Positions 21,813 to 33,600 of a stretch of 64,000 nt of DNA are shown here, one piece after another (positions within the stretch are counted from its first letter, which is position 1; each line of letters starts with the position of its first letter). The DNA comes from Liriodendron chinense (taxonomy: Eukaryota > Streptophyta > Magnoliopsida > Magnoliales > Magnoliaceae): contig PVNU02002843.1 in NCBI GenBank assembly GCA_003013855.2, positions 96,481 through 160,480 of the forward strand, read 5' to 3'. Below the pieces are notes generated by a model. The model saw only the letters and a list, made by a program, of their open reading frames with translations. It was not told the origin of the DNA and did no database searches. The translations under genes and the position numbers were made by a program.

Positions 21813-22041
21813 TCAATATAGGGATGCAGTTTGGCTAGTAACCTAGCTAGCTGGTGTCAAAGTTCTGTGGGCCCCACCATGATGTATATGTTTTTATCCA
21901 TGTTGTCCATCCATTTTCAAGCTAATTTACTGGCATGAGTCGAAAAAGGAACAGATGAATCAAGTGGACCACACCACACACCCACACCTTTGGGACAGTG
22001 GTAGGCTGAGTGAAGCTAATTTATATTAAAAAAAAAGTGGA

Positions 22042-22066
22042 CCCCCCCCCCCCCCCCCCCCCCCCC
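22042..22066 (+). repeat. Poly-C run
   Basis: 25 consecutive C flanked by A-rich sequence. It interrupts fold-back text that is repeated on either side ('aaaaaaaagtgga'). Length is likely uncertain in the assembly. Confidence 0.9.
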
Positions 22067-22501
22067 GCAAAAAAAAGTGGACTACACCACAAGAAATAGT
22101 GGGAATTGAACTTACCCTTGAAAACAATTTGGAGGGCTACAAAGCTTTGGATGAAGCTGATATTTCAGTTTTCTCTTCATTTAGCTCTGTGTGACCTTTT
22201 CAACATGTTGGATGGCAAACAAACAATACATTGGGCCCTAGGAAGTTTTTAATGATGGACATTCAATTAATATTGTTTTCCAGTGGTGGGGTCCACTTGC
22301 AATTTGGATCTGCCTCATATTTGGGCTAATGCCCTAAAATTAGATGTTAAAATGGATAGATAGTATGGATAAAAAAATTTAAAATTAGATGAAAAAATGG
22401 ATAGATATATAGTATGGATAAAAAAATACATCATGGTGGGTCCATAGAGATTTGACACCAGCTAGTTGGCCAGTGTTGGGGTTCACTAGCCAAACTGCCT
22501 C

Positions 22502-22644
22502 TTTTTTTATTTGGGTTAGTACACCCACCCGCACTATTAGCCACCCCACCGCCTGGAATCGATACTAAGACCTCAGTGTTGAAACTCAATCTTAGACCTC
22601 AGTGTTGAAACTCAATCTCCCACTTGAGCGATGGATGGGGGTGC
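22502..22644 (-). mobile_element. tRNA-derived SINE with 14-bp target duplication
   Basis: Same family as 99-275: B box at plus 22554-22567, A box at plus 22620-22631, tail as T-run at 22502-22509. The flanks agccaaactgcctc (22488-22501) and agccaaactacctc (22645-22658) match at 13 of 14 positions and form the target duplication. The segment 'ttagacctcagtgttgaaactcaatc' is partly duplicated inside the SINE, and a third, outside copy of the head is at 22690-22733. Confidence 0.75.
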
Positions 22645-22689
22645 AGCCAAACTACCTCCTCAATATTGCGGTGCTTTTCTCCAACCTAT

Positions 22690-22733
22690 GGATGGGGGTG
22701 CTTAGACCTCAGTGTTGAAACTCAACATCCCAC
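22690..22733 (-). repeat. Partial extra copy of the SINE head
   Basis: Repeats cttagacctcagtgttgaaactcaa...cccacttgagcgatgg from the adjacent SINE without tail. Probably a local duplication. Confidence 0.6.
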
Positions 22734-23735
22734 TTGAGCGATGGATTGGGTCAGTGATGGATGAAATCTCCAACCTATGGTGCCATCTTGGCATATGTAT
22801 GGCCTTTATAAGAATTTTATTGCACATGCATTTGGATTTATGGCCAAATTTATATGAGAAAAATGGATAGTTCTAATTATTCAAATGAAATTATTGCATT
22901 GTGAGTTTTATTGCACATGGATTTGGGTGTGGGCTCAAGTCCAGGTCCGAGTCTATGTGTGGAATGAAAATACACTCGCCTAAATGATTTTGCTCCGTAA
23001 GTATACTTGCACTATTTGAATTTTGTGCAAATTTCAAATTAGAGATACGTCTGCTTGGGTGGTCGCTCTTGTTGGGTTCAAACCCAATTGACCTAACCCA
23101 TTTAAAATGGTGCTTCAAGCACCTAATTGTGGTCTATATATAGACCGACTCTCTAATTCGTTTTCAATAAATTAAAAATGAAGTTTCTCTCCCTGGTTCT
23201 TCAAAATTCGTCTCTAGTTTATTAATGTTTTGCCAATTGAGTTTGTAAACGAGTCAACTCACTTTAGATTAAATTCTACATGCTGGTTTGAGCCCGTGTA
23301 CAACGAGTGCACTGTTGGGACCGAACAATAGTGGTTGTATCTTGGAGGCCAACTATTTAAGAAATCCTGTTGCATTTGGGACACAGCCCATGGAGAGCAG
23401 ATTTGATAACAAACCGAGTGACTCAATCACGCCTCAACTCAAACACATAAGTTTTTTTATTTTTTAATTTCATTATTATTTTATTTCTATTTTCGACTTT
23501 TCATCTACATTTTTCAGCAATTATATCACATATATATGACCTCTATGAAAGTTTTATTGCGTATACATTTGGATTTATGGCTAGATTTATATGAGAAAAA
23601 TGGATTATTAGAAGGAAAGCTCCAATTATTCAAATGAAATTTTGCTTTTGAATACATCCCAACATACAGTAATAAGCTACCTTAGCCTTATGACTTTAGC
23701 CTTTGTATCTTGTTCATCTTTCAATGATGCCGACA
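22734..23735. other. No gene; contains a ~100-bp direct repeat
   Basis: Segments at about 22800-22892 and 23543-23643 are direct copies (ttttattgc...catttggatttatgg...ttatatgagaaaaatgga). Between them, ggtctatatatagacc at about 23132 is a palindromic TATA-like sequence. This could be an LTR fragment, but ends were not defined. Confidence 0.4.
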
Positions 23736-23738
23736 GGT

Positions 23739-23888
23739 CATATGACAAATCTCACATTCAGACAACAAATAAAAGATCTTGATTTGATCATATGACAAAT
23801 CTCACATTCAGACAACAAATAAAAGATCTTGATTTGATTATATGACAAATCTCACATTCAGACAACAAATAAAAGATCTTGATTTGAT
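23739..23888 (+). repeat. Tandem repeat, 50 bp x 3
   Basis: Three almost identical head-to-tail copies starting catatgacaaatctcacatt (23739, 23789, 23839). Not a CRISPR: there are no spacers. Confidence 0.95.
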
Positions 23889-24113
23889 TATTTCAATCTT
23901 TGGTACATGAACGGTCATGACCATAGCCTTTATTCACCATAATCTTTATAAGATTAATAGTTTGAAATATTCGACCTAACAGCTCTTTCGGACTTTTACA
24001 ATTCAAGGATAATCCTATGAAATACACCATTTTTGCCCTTAGGCTAGTGATCCGACGTACCGTATTGTAACACGTATGCATGGATCTAAGTAAACCTTGA
24101 ACCAAATTGATAA

Positions 24114-25196
24114 GAGCGGATGAGGTGTTACCCGGGAAACAGCTTAGTGGGTGTTACTTTCACCATGCGGAGCTCATGCTGATGAATGTGTGCCATATCC
24201 ACTCCGTCCATGCATTTTTACAGCTCATTTTAAGATATGTTCCTAAAAAATAAACAGATCCAAATCTCAGGTCGGCCACACTATTAGAAATAGTAGTGAA
24301 GGCTGACTATTAAAAACCTTTTGTAGTGCACAAAAGTTTGGAATCAAGCTGATATTTGCATTCTACCCTTATCCACGCCTTCTTGACGATAGCGAATTAA
24401 CTGTTACCCTGGTAACAGTAGGTGTTACCCTAACCGTGTGGGGCCACTTTGATGTATTTGTTGTATATCCATGCCGTCCATCTATTTTTCCATCTCCTTT
24501 TAGGATGGGATCCCAAACCTTAAGAATATCCAAATCTCATATGGACTATACCTCTAGAAAAGTTGATGAATGACCATTAATAACTTTTTGTGAGCCACAA
24601 AAGTTTTGGATCAATTTGATCATTTTAATTTACCTTCATCCAGATCTTCTTTACATTGTCAACATGTTGGATTTCAAATAAACATTAATAACACGTTACC
24701 ATTGGCCATTTGGAATTTTTAATGGTGAGACACTCTTTCAAACCTGTTTTCTGTGGTGTGGTCAACTTGAGATTTGGAACTGCTTAAGTTTTGGTACTCC
24801 ATCTAAAATAGTATGGAGAAACAGATGGGGGAGTAGATATACATAAAATCATTAATATGGGCCCTACAGTAGGGGTAACACCCATTAAGCTATTATCTGG
24901 GTTTTTTAACCTAATTCGCAACCCTTCTGCCCTATCAACATAGGTTGGATGGAAAATAAACATTACGGTGGGCCGTAAGAAGTTTTTAATGGTTGGGTGT
25001 TCAATCACCAATATTTCCTAGGGTATGGTCCATCTTAGATTTGGATCTATTTAATTTTTGGGACCACAGCCTAAAACTAGAAGTAAAAGAGGATGGACGG
25101 TGCAGACATATATCACATCATCAAGGTGGCCCCATGGTAAGGCTAACACCGACTAGTGTGTTACCCGGGTAACACCTAATCCGCTCCCCAAAGTCA
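24114..25196. repeat. Fold-back element (gttaccc-ended) containing a second one in its loop
   Basis: Outer ends gagcggatgaggtgttaccc and gggtaacacctaatccgctc are inverted repeats. The outer loop is split by another member of the same sub-type at 24392-24909. No target duplication was recognised for the outer element. Confidence 0.75.
24392..24909. repeat. Inner gttaccc-ended fold-back element
   Basis: Starts agcgaattaactgttaccc and ends aacctaattcgca. It has complete arms and loop of its own and interrupts the loop of 24114-25196. Confidence 0.7.
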
Positions 25197-25232
25197 TTGT
25201 CCACGTGTTGGCCACCTGATGAATAAACTATG

Positions 25233-25470
25233 AAGCAGATTGCGTGGCGTGTAGGGCGTTGGCGTCACCAAGTTCTGTGGCCCTCGCATGTATGTCTAAT
25301 ATCTACAGCGCCCATCCATTTTTGTGAGATCATTCTAACGCATGGCTCAAAAATAAGTTAGATCCAAAGCTCAAGTGGACCACACTATAAAAAAACATTT
25401 TGCATAATAATATCCACTGTTGAAACCTTCTTAAGGTCCACTGTTGAAACCTTCTTAAGGTCCACCGTGG
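25233..25470. repeat. Fold-back element, left arm only
   Basis: Starts with the agcagattgcgt end motif. Only the left arm is present. A 25-bp piece, ccactgttgaaaccttcttaaggt, is tandemly duplicated at about 25418-25466. Confidence 0.5.
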
Positions 25471-25485
25471 TGTGGGGCACGAGAG

Positions 25486-26145
25486 CGGATTAGGTGAGAC
25501 CCTGGTCCAAGACAGTGTTGGACCTTAACGTAGGGTTTATCATGGGCCCACCTTAATGTATGTATTATGTATCCACTCCATCCATCCGTTTTTCCACATC
25601 AATTTCTGGAATTATACCAAAAAAATAAGCAGATCCAATTATCAGGTGGACCATACAATAAGAAACAGTGGTGATTGAGTGTCCTACCATTAAAAACTTC
25701 TTAGGGTACCTTAATATTTTCATAATGTTTATTTATCGTCAAATCTGTTGATAAGGTCACATAAGCTTGGATGAAGGGGGAAAACAAATATCAGCTTTAT
25801 CACAAAAGTCATTAATGGTCAACTACCACTGTTTCTTATGGTACGGTCCACCTAATAATCTGATCTACTTCATTTTTGAAATAATACTCTAAAATTATAA
25901 GAAAAAACAGATGGACGGCATGGATACATAATGCATACATGGCCCCACAGTAAGGACAGCACTATATTAGGTGAGGCTGGGGTCTCTCATGTGGCACGCC
26001 TCGCAATCCGCCCTCCTATTTTCCTATACGGTCGTACGGTCGTGTAACTAATTTCGGAAGTTCAGTAAAGGTTGGCCACGACCCGTATCAAGGACTTGAC
26101 GCAATGAGGTTTGCTTGTATGTGAAGGCAGCCCGTCTACATACCG
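25486..26145. repeat. Tandem duplication unit 1: fold-back element plus 150-bp spacer
   Basis: A fold-back element (25486 to about 26005, gagcggattaggtgagacc end) is followed by spacer text with ggtcgtacggtcgtg and ttggccacgaccc. The whole unit recurs 660 bp later. Confidence 0.65.
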
Positions 26146-26815
26146 TGGGCGGATTAGGACGGTGCGGCCCTTACTGTGGGATTTCCGTGGGGCCCACCTT
26201 AATGTATGTATTATGTATCCACTCCATCCATTCGTTTTTCCACATCAATTTCTGGAATTGTACCAAAAAATAAGTAGATCCAATTATCAGGTGGACCATA
26301 CAATAAGAAACAGTGGTGATTGACTGTTCTACCATTAAAAACTTCTTAGGGTACCTTAATATTTCTATAATGTTTATTTATCATCCAATCTGTTGATAAG
26401 GTCACATAAGCTTGGATGAAGAGGAAAACCAAATATCAGCATTATCCAAAACTTTTGTGGCCCATTAATGGTCAACTACCACTGTTTCTTATGTTACAGT
26501 CAACCTGATAATTTGATCTACTTCATTTTTGAAATAATACTCTAAAATTATAAGAAAAAACAGATGGACGGCATGGATACATAATACATACATCAAGGTA
26601 GGCCCCACAATAAAGGCCTCACCATATTAGGTGAGGCCGGGGTCTCTTCAGTGGCACACCTCGCAATTCACTTTCCTATTTTCTGGCACGGTCATACGGT
26701 CGTGAAACTAATTTCGAAAGGCCAAATAAAGTTTGGCCACGACCCATATTAAGGACTTGGTGTAATGAGGTTTGCTAAGGTAAAGCGTATGTGAAGGCGC
26801 CCCGTCAATATGCCG
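26146..26815. repeat. Tandem duplication unit 2: fold-back element plus spacer
   Basis: Direct copy of unit 1 at a 660-bp offset (compare gtggcacgcctcgcaat at 25991 with gtggcacacctcgcaat at 26651), with moderate divergence. The left end is shortened. Confidence 0.65.
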
Positions 26816-27349
26816 AGAGCAGATTAGGTGAGACCTCGAGCTCACCTAAGACGGTGCGGCCCTTACGTGGGGCCCACCTTGATGTATGTATTATGTATCC
26901 ACTCTGTCCATCTGTTTTTCCATATCATCTTAGGATATTATCCAAAACCTGAAGCAGATACAATTATCAGGTGGACCATACCATAAGAAACAGTGGTGAT
27001 TGACCATTCTATCATTAAAAACTTCTTAGGATGCACCTTCATGTTTCCGTAGTGTTTATTTACCATCCAATCTGTTGATAAGGTCACATGAGCTTGGATG
27101 AAGGAAAGAAACAAATATAAGCTTCATTCAAAACTTTTGTGGCTCATTAATGGTCAATTACCGTTGTTTCCTGTGTTATGGTCCACCTGATGATTAGATA
27201 TGCTTCCTTTTCAGTATAATCCCCTAAAATGATCTGAAAAAATGGATGGACGGCGTGGATACATAATAAATACGTCAAGGTGGGCCCCCCGATAACCCTC
27301 GATGAGGGCCGCACCGTCTTGGGTGAGGCTGGGGTCTCACCTAATCCGC
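26816..27349. repeat. Fold-back element with clean ends
   Basis: Ends gagcagattaggtgagacc and ggtctcacctaatccgctc are inverted repeats. Inner pair cctaagacggtgcggccc / gggccgcaccgtcttgg. No target duplication seen. Confidence 0.7.
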
Positions 27350-28078
27350 TCTACTATATATATGCCACAAGCATGTGTTGGGGGCACACGTGTGGTGATC
27401 TAAGCCGTCCAACGTATAGGTCATACAAAGGATGGATGCCATTGACAAAAAAAAGTAGGAACGGTCATAAATGAATACAGCTACATTTTACTAAATAAGT
27501 CGGTGGTTAAGAAATTTCAATCTAGCTTTTCTAAGCCACCCATTGACTATTAACATGGAGCAACCTGAGTAGAGTTGACGGTCAATAGGCTAAGCTAGGG
27601 TTAGCTTTGGACCGAATTTTTGATAGCCATAGAGCGGACTGACCCAATGTGAGACTCCGTCCCTTCCGTACCTTCCCGTATATGTGTGCGTGATGTTTGA
27701 CACCCTTAGTCGGCCCGGGATGGCCATCCGTAGTGTACATCCAATTAACCGGAACTGTGAGCCCTCAAGACACGTCATATTGACCGCCCTGTCACTATGG
27801 TCACGGTGGTACCTCTCGCACGTCCGTGTGACGCTTCGTTGGCGAGATATAATGCGAAGAAATTATCATTTACATAGGTGCACGATGTCACATACAATAA
27901 ACTCACACACATCACCCACACATGCCTCTTTAGCCACACATGTGAGGGAGTCCCAACACCACCTACCATGGCATCATCATCCATGCCACCCCTCCCATGT
28001 TACATAAGTCAACACTCACCTCTCCCCTCCCCAAACTTCTCCTCTTAGTCCTTAATCTTAACAGAACCTCAACAATGG
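27350..28078. other. No recognisable gene
   Basis: About 730 bp, more GC-rich than its surroundings, without fold-back text. Open frames of up to 107 aa overlap on both strands and show no domain. It is left unassigned. Confidence 0.4.
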
Positions 28079-28086
28079 CTATTTTT

Positions 28087-28668
28087 TAGGGCTCTCAATG
28101 GGTTGGATCTAGAACAGATCTAGTTGGATCCAGCTCCAAGTCGGTATATTTGTAGATGGATTTGGATCCAACTCGGATCCAAAAGGTAATATCCATATCC
28201 GATCCATTTATAAATTGTTAGATCCATTTCTGATCCAAAATCCATTTAACCATCGGATTCGGGTTAGATCTAGGTCCGAATCCACCCCCATTACAAATCT
28301 AAAAAAATATATGATATAAAATATATAATATAATATATTTAATTTAGTAGAAAAATGATGCAAATCCCACTATTTACTATGGTATGGTCGACATGGCCTA
28401 AAATAATTTGTAAAATGGATGGCCAGCATGAATATAACATATACAGTAAGGTGACAATGAGTCGGATCTTAATCGGATTCGGATCAGATTCGGATTGAAC
28501 TCGGATATGTTCCTATGAATCCATATCTGGTCCATTTAAGTAATCGAACCTATTTTAAGATCCAAATCCGGTCCATTTAAGTAATTGGACCTATTTTAAG
28601 ATCCAAATCTGCATTATACGGATTCGGAACGAATCGGATCTTGGATCTGACCTCCATTGAGAGCCCTA
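28087..28668. mobile_element. hAT-type non-autonomous element, 582 bp, perfect 8-bp target duplication
   Basis: Perfect 15-bp ends tagggctctcaatgg / ccattgagagcccta (28087-28101, 28654-28668) are flanked by ctattttt on both sides (28079-28086, 28669-28676). The interior consists of reiterated ggatcc/gatccaa/cggattcgg motifs in both orientations around a short AT core. Confidence 0.9.
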
Positions 28669-28832
28669 CTATTTTTTTACCCTTAACTCAACCCAACCCA
28701 CCATTCCTTGGTTAATTCTCTACAAATGCCCAACCCTTAGCCCATTTCATCCACTCCTGTATGAGAGAGAGAGATAGCTTGTAGGAGAGAAAGGTGGGCC
28801 ATATTCATCATAGCCATTAATCTTGATCTGAA

Positions 28833-28860
28833 CCCCCCCCCCCCCCCCCCCCCCCCCCCC
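28833..28860 (+). repeat. Poly-C run
   Basis: 28 consecutive C. Length is likely unreliable. Confidence 0.9.
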
Positions 28861-28894
28861 TTCTTTGGTAGATTATGTAGACGATGATTGAGGG

Positions 28895-29100
28895 ACTCAC
28901 TTGTAGTGGGCCCCACTGTGATGTATGTGTGCCATACATTCCATTCAACTAATCCCTTACATGTGAGGGAAGGGAAGACACAAAAATCAGCTTCATCTTG
29001 AATCTGTGCGGGAACCACTGACCGTGGCCCCACAATGATGTTTATCAGCCATTCATATGGTCACAGAGACTTGAATGGAGGGAATACCTATATATCAGTT
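28895..29100. repeat. Fold-back element fragment
   Basis: Left-arm text gtgggccccactgtgatgtatgtg and part of a loop, without the matching right arm. Confidence 0.45.
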
Positions 29101-29204
29101 TACTTAGGTGTGTTGGTTCAATAGTAATGTTTACGTGGATTCCAAACCTTCTGGAACATTGACCCTACTGGTTTGTCCAACCCGGACGTGGTTTGCTTCC
29201 TTCC

Positions 29205-29715
29205 TCCATAGATCAGTATGGAGGGGCCACCATGATGTATCTGTTTATCTGCGCTGTCCATCCCTTTTCCAATATCATTTTAAGGCATGAGACCAAGAAT
29301 GAGGCAGATCCAACGATAAAGTGGACCACACCAAATAGTGAGCTTGGATTGCATTAAATGCAAGAGTCATTCTGGTGTGGTCCACTTGATCGTTGGATCT
29401 GCCTCATTATTGGTCTCATGCCTTAAAATGATCTTAGAAAAGGAATGAATGGCATGGATAAACAGATACATCAGTCATTTTGGTGTGGTCCACTTGATCA
29501 TTGGATCTGCCTCATTATTGGTCTCATGCCATAAAATGATCTTAGAAAAGGAATGAATGGCATGGATAAACAGATACATCAGTCATTTTGGTGTGGTCCA
29601 CTTGATCGTTGGATCTGCCTCATTATTGGTCTCATGCCTTAAAATGATCTTAGAAAAGGAATGAACGGCATGGATAATCAGATTCATCACGGTGGGCCAC
29701 TCCACCGATTGCATC
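29205..29715. repeat. Short-type fold-back element with right arm tandemly triplicated
   Basis: The outer ends atcagtatgga / tccatactga are inverted repeats. The left arm is single-copy. The right arm segment of 108 bp occurs three times head to tail (29365-29472, 29473-29580, 29581-29688), starting agtcatt(c/t)tggtgtggtcc. Confidence 0.8.
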
Positions 29716-29817
29716 CATACTGAGAAGTACGCCTGCGCACTCCACACCATTATGTGTATGTATAAAGAGATTAAAAAAAAAAATAATAATAAAAAATTAA
29801 ATAACGAGTGAGAAGGT

Positions 29818-29852
29818 GACGTCCTCTCTGGACAGTGTCCAGAGAGGACGTC
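29818..29852. repeat. Perfect 35-nt palindrome
   Basis: GACGTCCTCTCTGGACA, one central G, then the exact complement. Unlike the diverged fold-back arms around it, this is perfect with a 1-nt spacer. Confidence 0.95.
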
Positions 29853-29869
29853 CCTGCCCTCTTTTGGAC

Positions 29870-30650
29870 CAAAGGGTTGTGTGGTCTACTATGGCCCTTT
29901 AATGATGTTTGTGTGAGATCCGGGCTGTCCATTCATTGTACCAGCCTCTATTACGGCATGGGTCCAAAAATCAAACTAATACAACCTCTGGTGGGCCACA
30001 TCTTACCGAAGTCGTCCTTACAATTGAACATTTCTTGTGGATCCCCTGTGGCGTTTTTGAGTGATCCGAACCGTCCAAATCGTGGGCCCCAGTGATGTAC
30101 ATGGACCCACGCTCTCTCACAAATATCTCCCATGTGTGACGCTGCTTTGGACGTGAGACTGAAGGGTGGCCCAACTCATGGAAACCCCGTGATATATGTG
30201 TTAGATCCACACCGTCCATCCATTCTCTCTGACTATTTTAAGACAATCCCCCAAAAATCGAGCCGATTCAGAGTTTAGGTGGGCCGTACCACTTGAAATA
30301 GTGAGGGTTGAACCTTTATCACTGATATTGTTCTTGGGCCATTTTGATGCTTTACAGCACATCTATACAGGTCATCTGCTTCACCAGCTTATAGGCCACG
30401 ATATTAAAAGTAGAGCAGATCCAAATCATAGGTGGGCCATACAGCAGGAAATAGTTATGTAAGTTTTATCCATGTTGTACGTCTGCATATAGTAAGGTCC
30501 AACCGGATGTATGTGTTTTATCATCCATGCCTTCATTTCTTGCCGTGCGGCTCAGCAAAGTGGGACCCACTTGTGATGCATGTACATGATCTGGCCGTTC
30601 ATTTGGACAGCCATAGGAACTCGATGTATGTATTATAGGTCGCCCAAAAA
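29870..30650. repeat. Decayed fold-back fragments
   Basis: Repeated left-arm-like starts (about 29885, 30180, 30500) and few matching right arms. No coding signal. Confidence 0.4.
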
Positions 30651-33600
30651 GGGCAGCCCTCTATGTGTGCTTGGTGGAACCTCTTTTACCTTTATGTTTG
30701 TTTATAATCCTTAGATTTATGGACCTTGATCTTGTGGCACAGTTGGATGGTACCCCACTCTGATGTATGCATGGTGTATCTCTTATTTTACTTATGTTGC
30801 TGTCCATCACAAGTAGATAAATTAAGTTGGGACTGATTTCTCTTTAGAAAACTCATGTACCTGATCTTTGGAGTTTTGGGCCATCTTTGGGCGCCCATGG
30901 TGGGCCCCACGTGAGTGCTATGTGGGGGCCATCATTTGGGATTTTTACCCTGTATATGTGGCTACAAGAATGGAATTTTATCTGGGCCATGGCGGACTCC
31001 ACTTGATCGGGAATTGGATCCCAAAATAGGGCCATGCATAGTGGTGCAGAAATTTCAGGAACTAATGTTTGTCCATGTGCCAAAAATTGTACGTGTGCAC
31101 CCAGCATGTCCTACTCTATGTTTTTTAGAGGCCATACATGGCTCTACAAGGGGCACTTGATGGTACGTGAAAAGGTGGCGCCATTTGATGGTGGTATGTG
31201 CCCAAAGTTGGGTTAAAACCATTTCTGCACAATTCTTCCAAGTGCCCATGTTTGGGCCTTGGTTAAAATTGGTATGCATGCAATCAAGGATAGATGCCTT
31301 GTGGGTTTTGAAGCACATGTATAGGGCTACCATATGGTCTTTTTATTTTCCTGAAAGTAGCCCTTCGTGATAATGAATTGGACCCAAACTTAGCCCAAAA
31401 CCACTTCTGCATGAAAAATCTGTTTAACTTGAAATTTGTGTGGGGCCACATCTGTGGGGTCTACAACCCATCCAAAGCATCTGATGGATCATTTAGACCC
31501 TATATGTGAATTTCCAGGTGGTGGTGGACCCGAAATTCATGTGGGACAATTGTTTGGGCCGTACCTTAGCCTAATGAGGCCCACCTTGTATGTTTAAAAA
31601 TGAGTGTTGTCTAACTTGTGGGTAAGTAGTGGAAAACCCTTTCTGCCCACCTATCTCTCTTGGTTATGTGTGGCATTGGCCCACCCAAATGAAGAGACTC
31701 TAAAGCCCAATTGGACCCAATACCAAGGGAAATGGTTGGGAGTGGAAGTCCACCATAGAGACCTTTCTTTGGGCCCGTTGGGCAGGCCCATTGCCTTGTG
31801 AGAGGTGTGCCTTGCACCCTACCACTAGTCAAGTGGATCACGCCATATGAGGCCCATTCTGGATGCATAAGTTGTATGTTTGAGACTATTCCTTGTTCTT
31901 ACTAGTGCATATGGCTAGTGAACCCAACATTTCTTGTGGTGTGTATGATGATGGAATAGGTGGTTTATACTTGTAAATGTATGTTGTTTCCTATAGGATA
32001 GCAGGTTGTGTGGGCCCTAGCTATGTTGCAGGTCCAGCTTAGAAGTATGAGTACATGTATGACTTTCGTGGTGTGGGACCATCACCCACTAATCTAGATG
32101 AAAACTCAATTCTAAATGGGCCGCACCACAGGAACCCAATAATTGAGAGGCCCATTGATTAGACTTGTAGCTTGAGGGCCCAACCTTGAATTAAATGCGT
32201 TATTCTAAGTTAGCGGGCAGCCCGCCTAGTCGTGGATGTGGACCCCACACCATTGAGCGTCTTGTGATTGGATGTCTACCCTTTCGGAATTGGCTTAGTA
32301 GTTCACCAAATAGGACCCACACTCGACTTATAGCACCGTGTGCCTAGCACATAGTCCACGGTCAACGTGGAGGTCATACATTTGTGGGACCCATCTATGG
32401 GTGGTTGAGATGATGATGATGGTGGTGATTTAGTGGATGGTTGATTGATGGCATTTGCATTAATGATAGATGAGTAGTTGTTGGTGATAGTTTTGATATT
32501 GCTTATGTTAATCAGAGTATATATGTGATAGCAAAGTGTACATGTTGATGATCATGATGATGCATGTGAACCCTTGTATGCGACCATGATTCATGCACTC
32601 TCTGCATATGTACCTTACGCGATACCCGGCGGTCCACTTTTTAAATGTTCATAAGGTTCGGTAGGCCTTAGTGTGATGTTTGGAATACTAGAATTATGGG
32701 CCTTTGCATTATATTGCTCATTTTTAAGTTGGGGCTAATGCTTTGGGCTTGTAAAAGCCCACTTGCCCATGGAACTTGGGGTGTAAACAGGTTGCTAATA
32801 ACCGAAGGATGAGAGGCTAAGTTGGCCCATTTCCATGGTTAAGGGAAAGGTGTTCTGATTATTGTAAGTTTGCTAGTTTATTTGGTCCATTGGCAATTTT
32901 GTAAGTAAAGCCCATAAGGGCATGTGATGCATGGTTGGATACTATGATAGTTTATGAATGGAAATATCAATGCATGCTCGAGTATACATGGGTTTAAGAA
33001 TTAAGTGGGCCACCATAGGTGCTACCTTAAACTATTGAATGCTTGCTTAGCAACATCTAACAGGACTGATGAGGTGGACCACTTAACCCATGTGAACCAC
33101 GGGCCATGCTGATGTTATGACCTAACTCCAAGAAGGTTACGGCCCTTTATACGATGATTGGATATACGTTATGGATGCATTGATGCTCCTTGCATGAGAT
33201 TGATATGTGATATGTCTTAGCACTGTCTTGTTTAGTTGGAGCGGTGGTTATTTTTCGGCTAGCCTTGAGGGGTGCACACATTGTATTTGCATGTAGCATT
33301 CATATACATGCATCATGGATGTGAGATGCATTGTGTGCATAGTGTAATCATGCAAAGAACATATGCATACGTGGTAGAAGATGTTGGTGTGTGGTGCACC
33401 TGATGGAGCATGTTCAGATGTTATCCGGTCGGAGAGACCATGGGCTTCGTCCCTAGGTTAAAGTCCCCAAAGCGAATATATCGGGCTTGGTCCTTGGGTT
33501 GAAGTCCCTAAAGCTGATTTGATACCCCATTATGATTTATATTTATTCTGATGCGGATGTCACACGTTTATCTGGTTTATGATGACGATGGATGTGGTTG

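Larger units (their letters stand above)
21822..22659. mobile_element. Fold-back element with 9-bp target duplication, carrying a SINE
   Basis: Ends ggatgcagtttggct (21822) and agccaaactacctcc (to 22659) are inverted repeats. Flanking tcaatatag (21813-21821) and tcaatattg (22660-22668) match at 8 of 9 positions. Longer inner inverted text ctagctggtgtcaaa / tttgacaccagctag supports a single element. A SINE (22502-22644) lies in the right arm. A 25-base poly-C run sits at 22042-22066. Confidence 0.75.

Noticed and set aside
23739..23888. CRISPR-like array
   Set aside because: The 50-bp units are contiguous with no spacers, and the genome is a plant.
27684..28007. 107-aa open frame as a gene
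   Set aside because: Overlapped by an equally long open frame on the other strand; His/Ser-rich end is from a cacaca-rich stretch.
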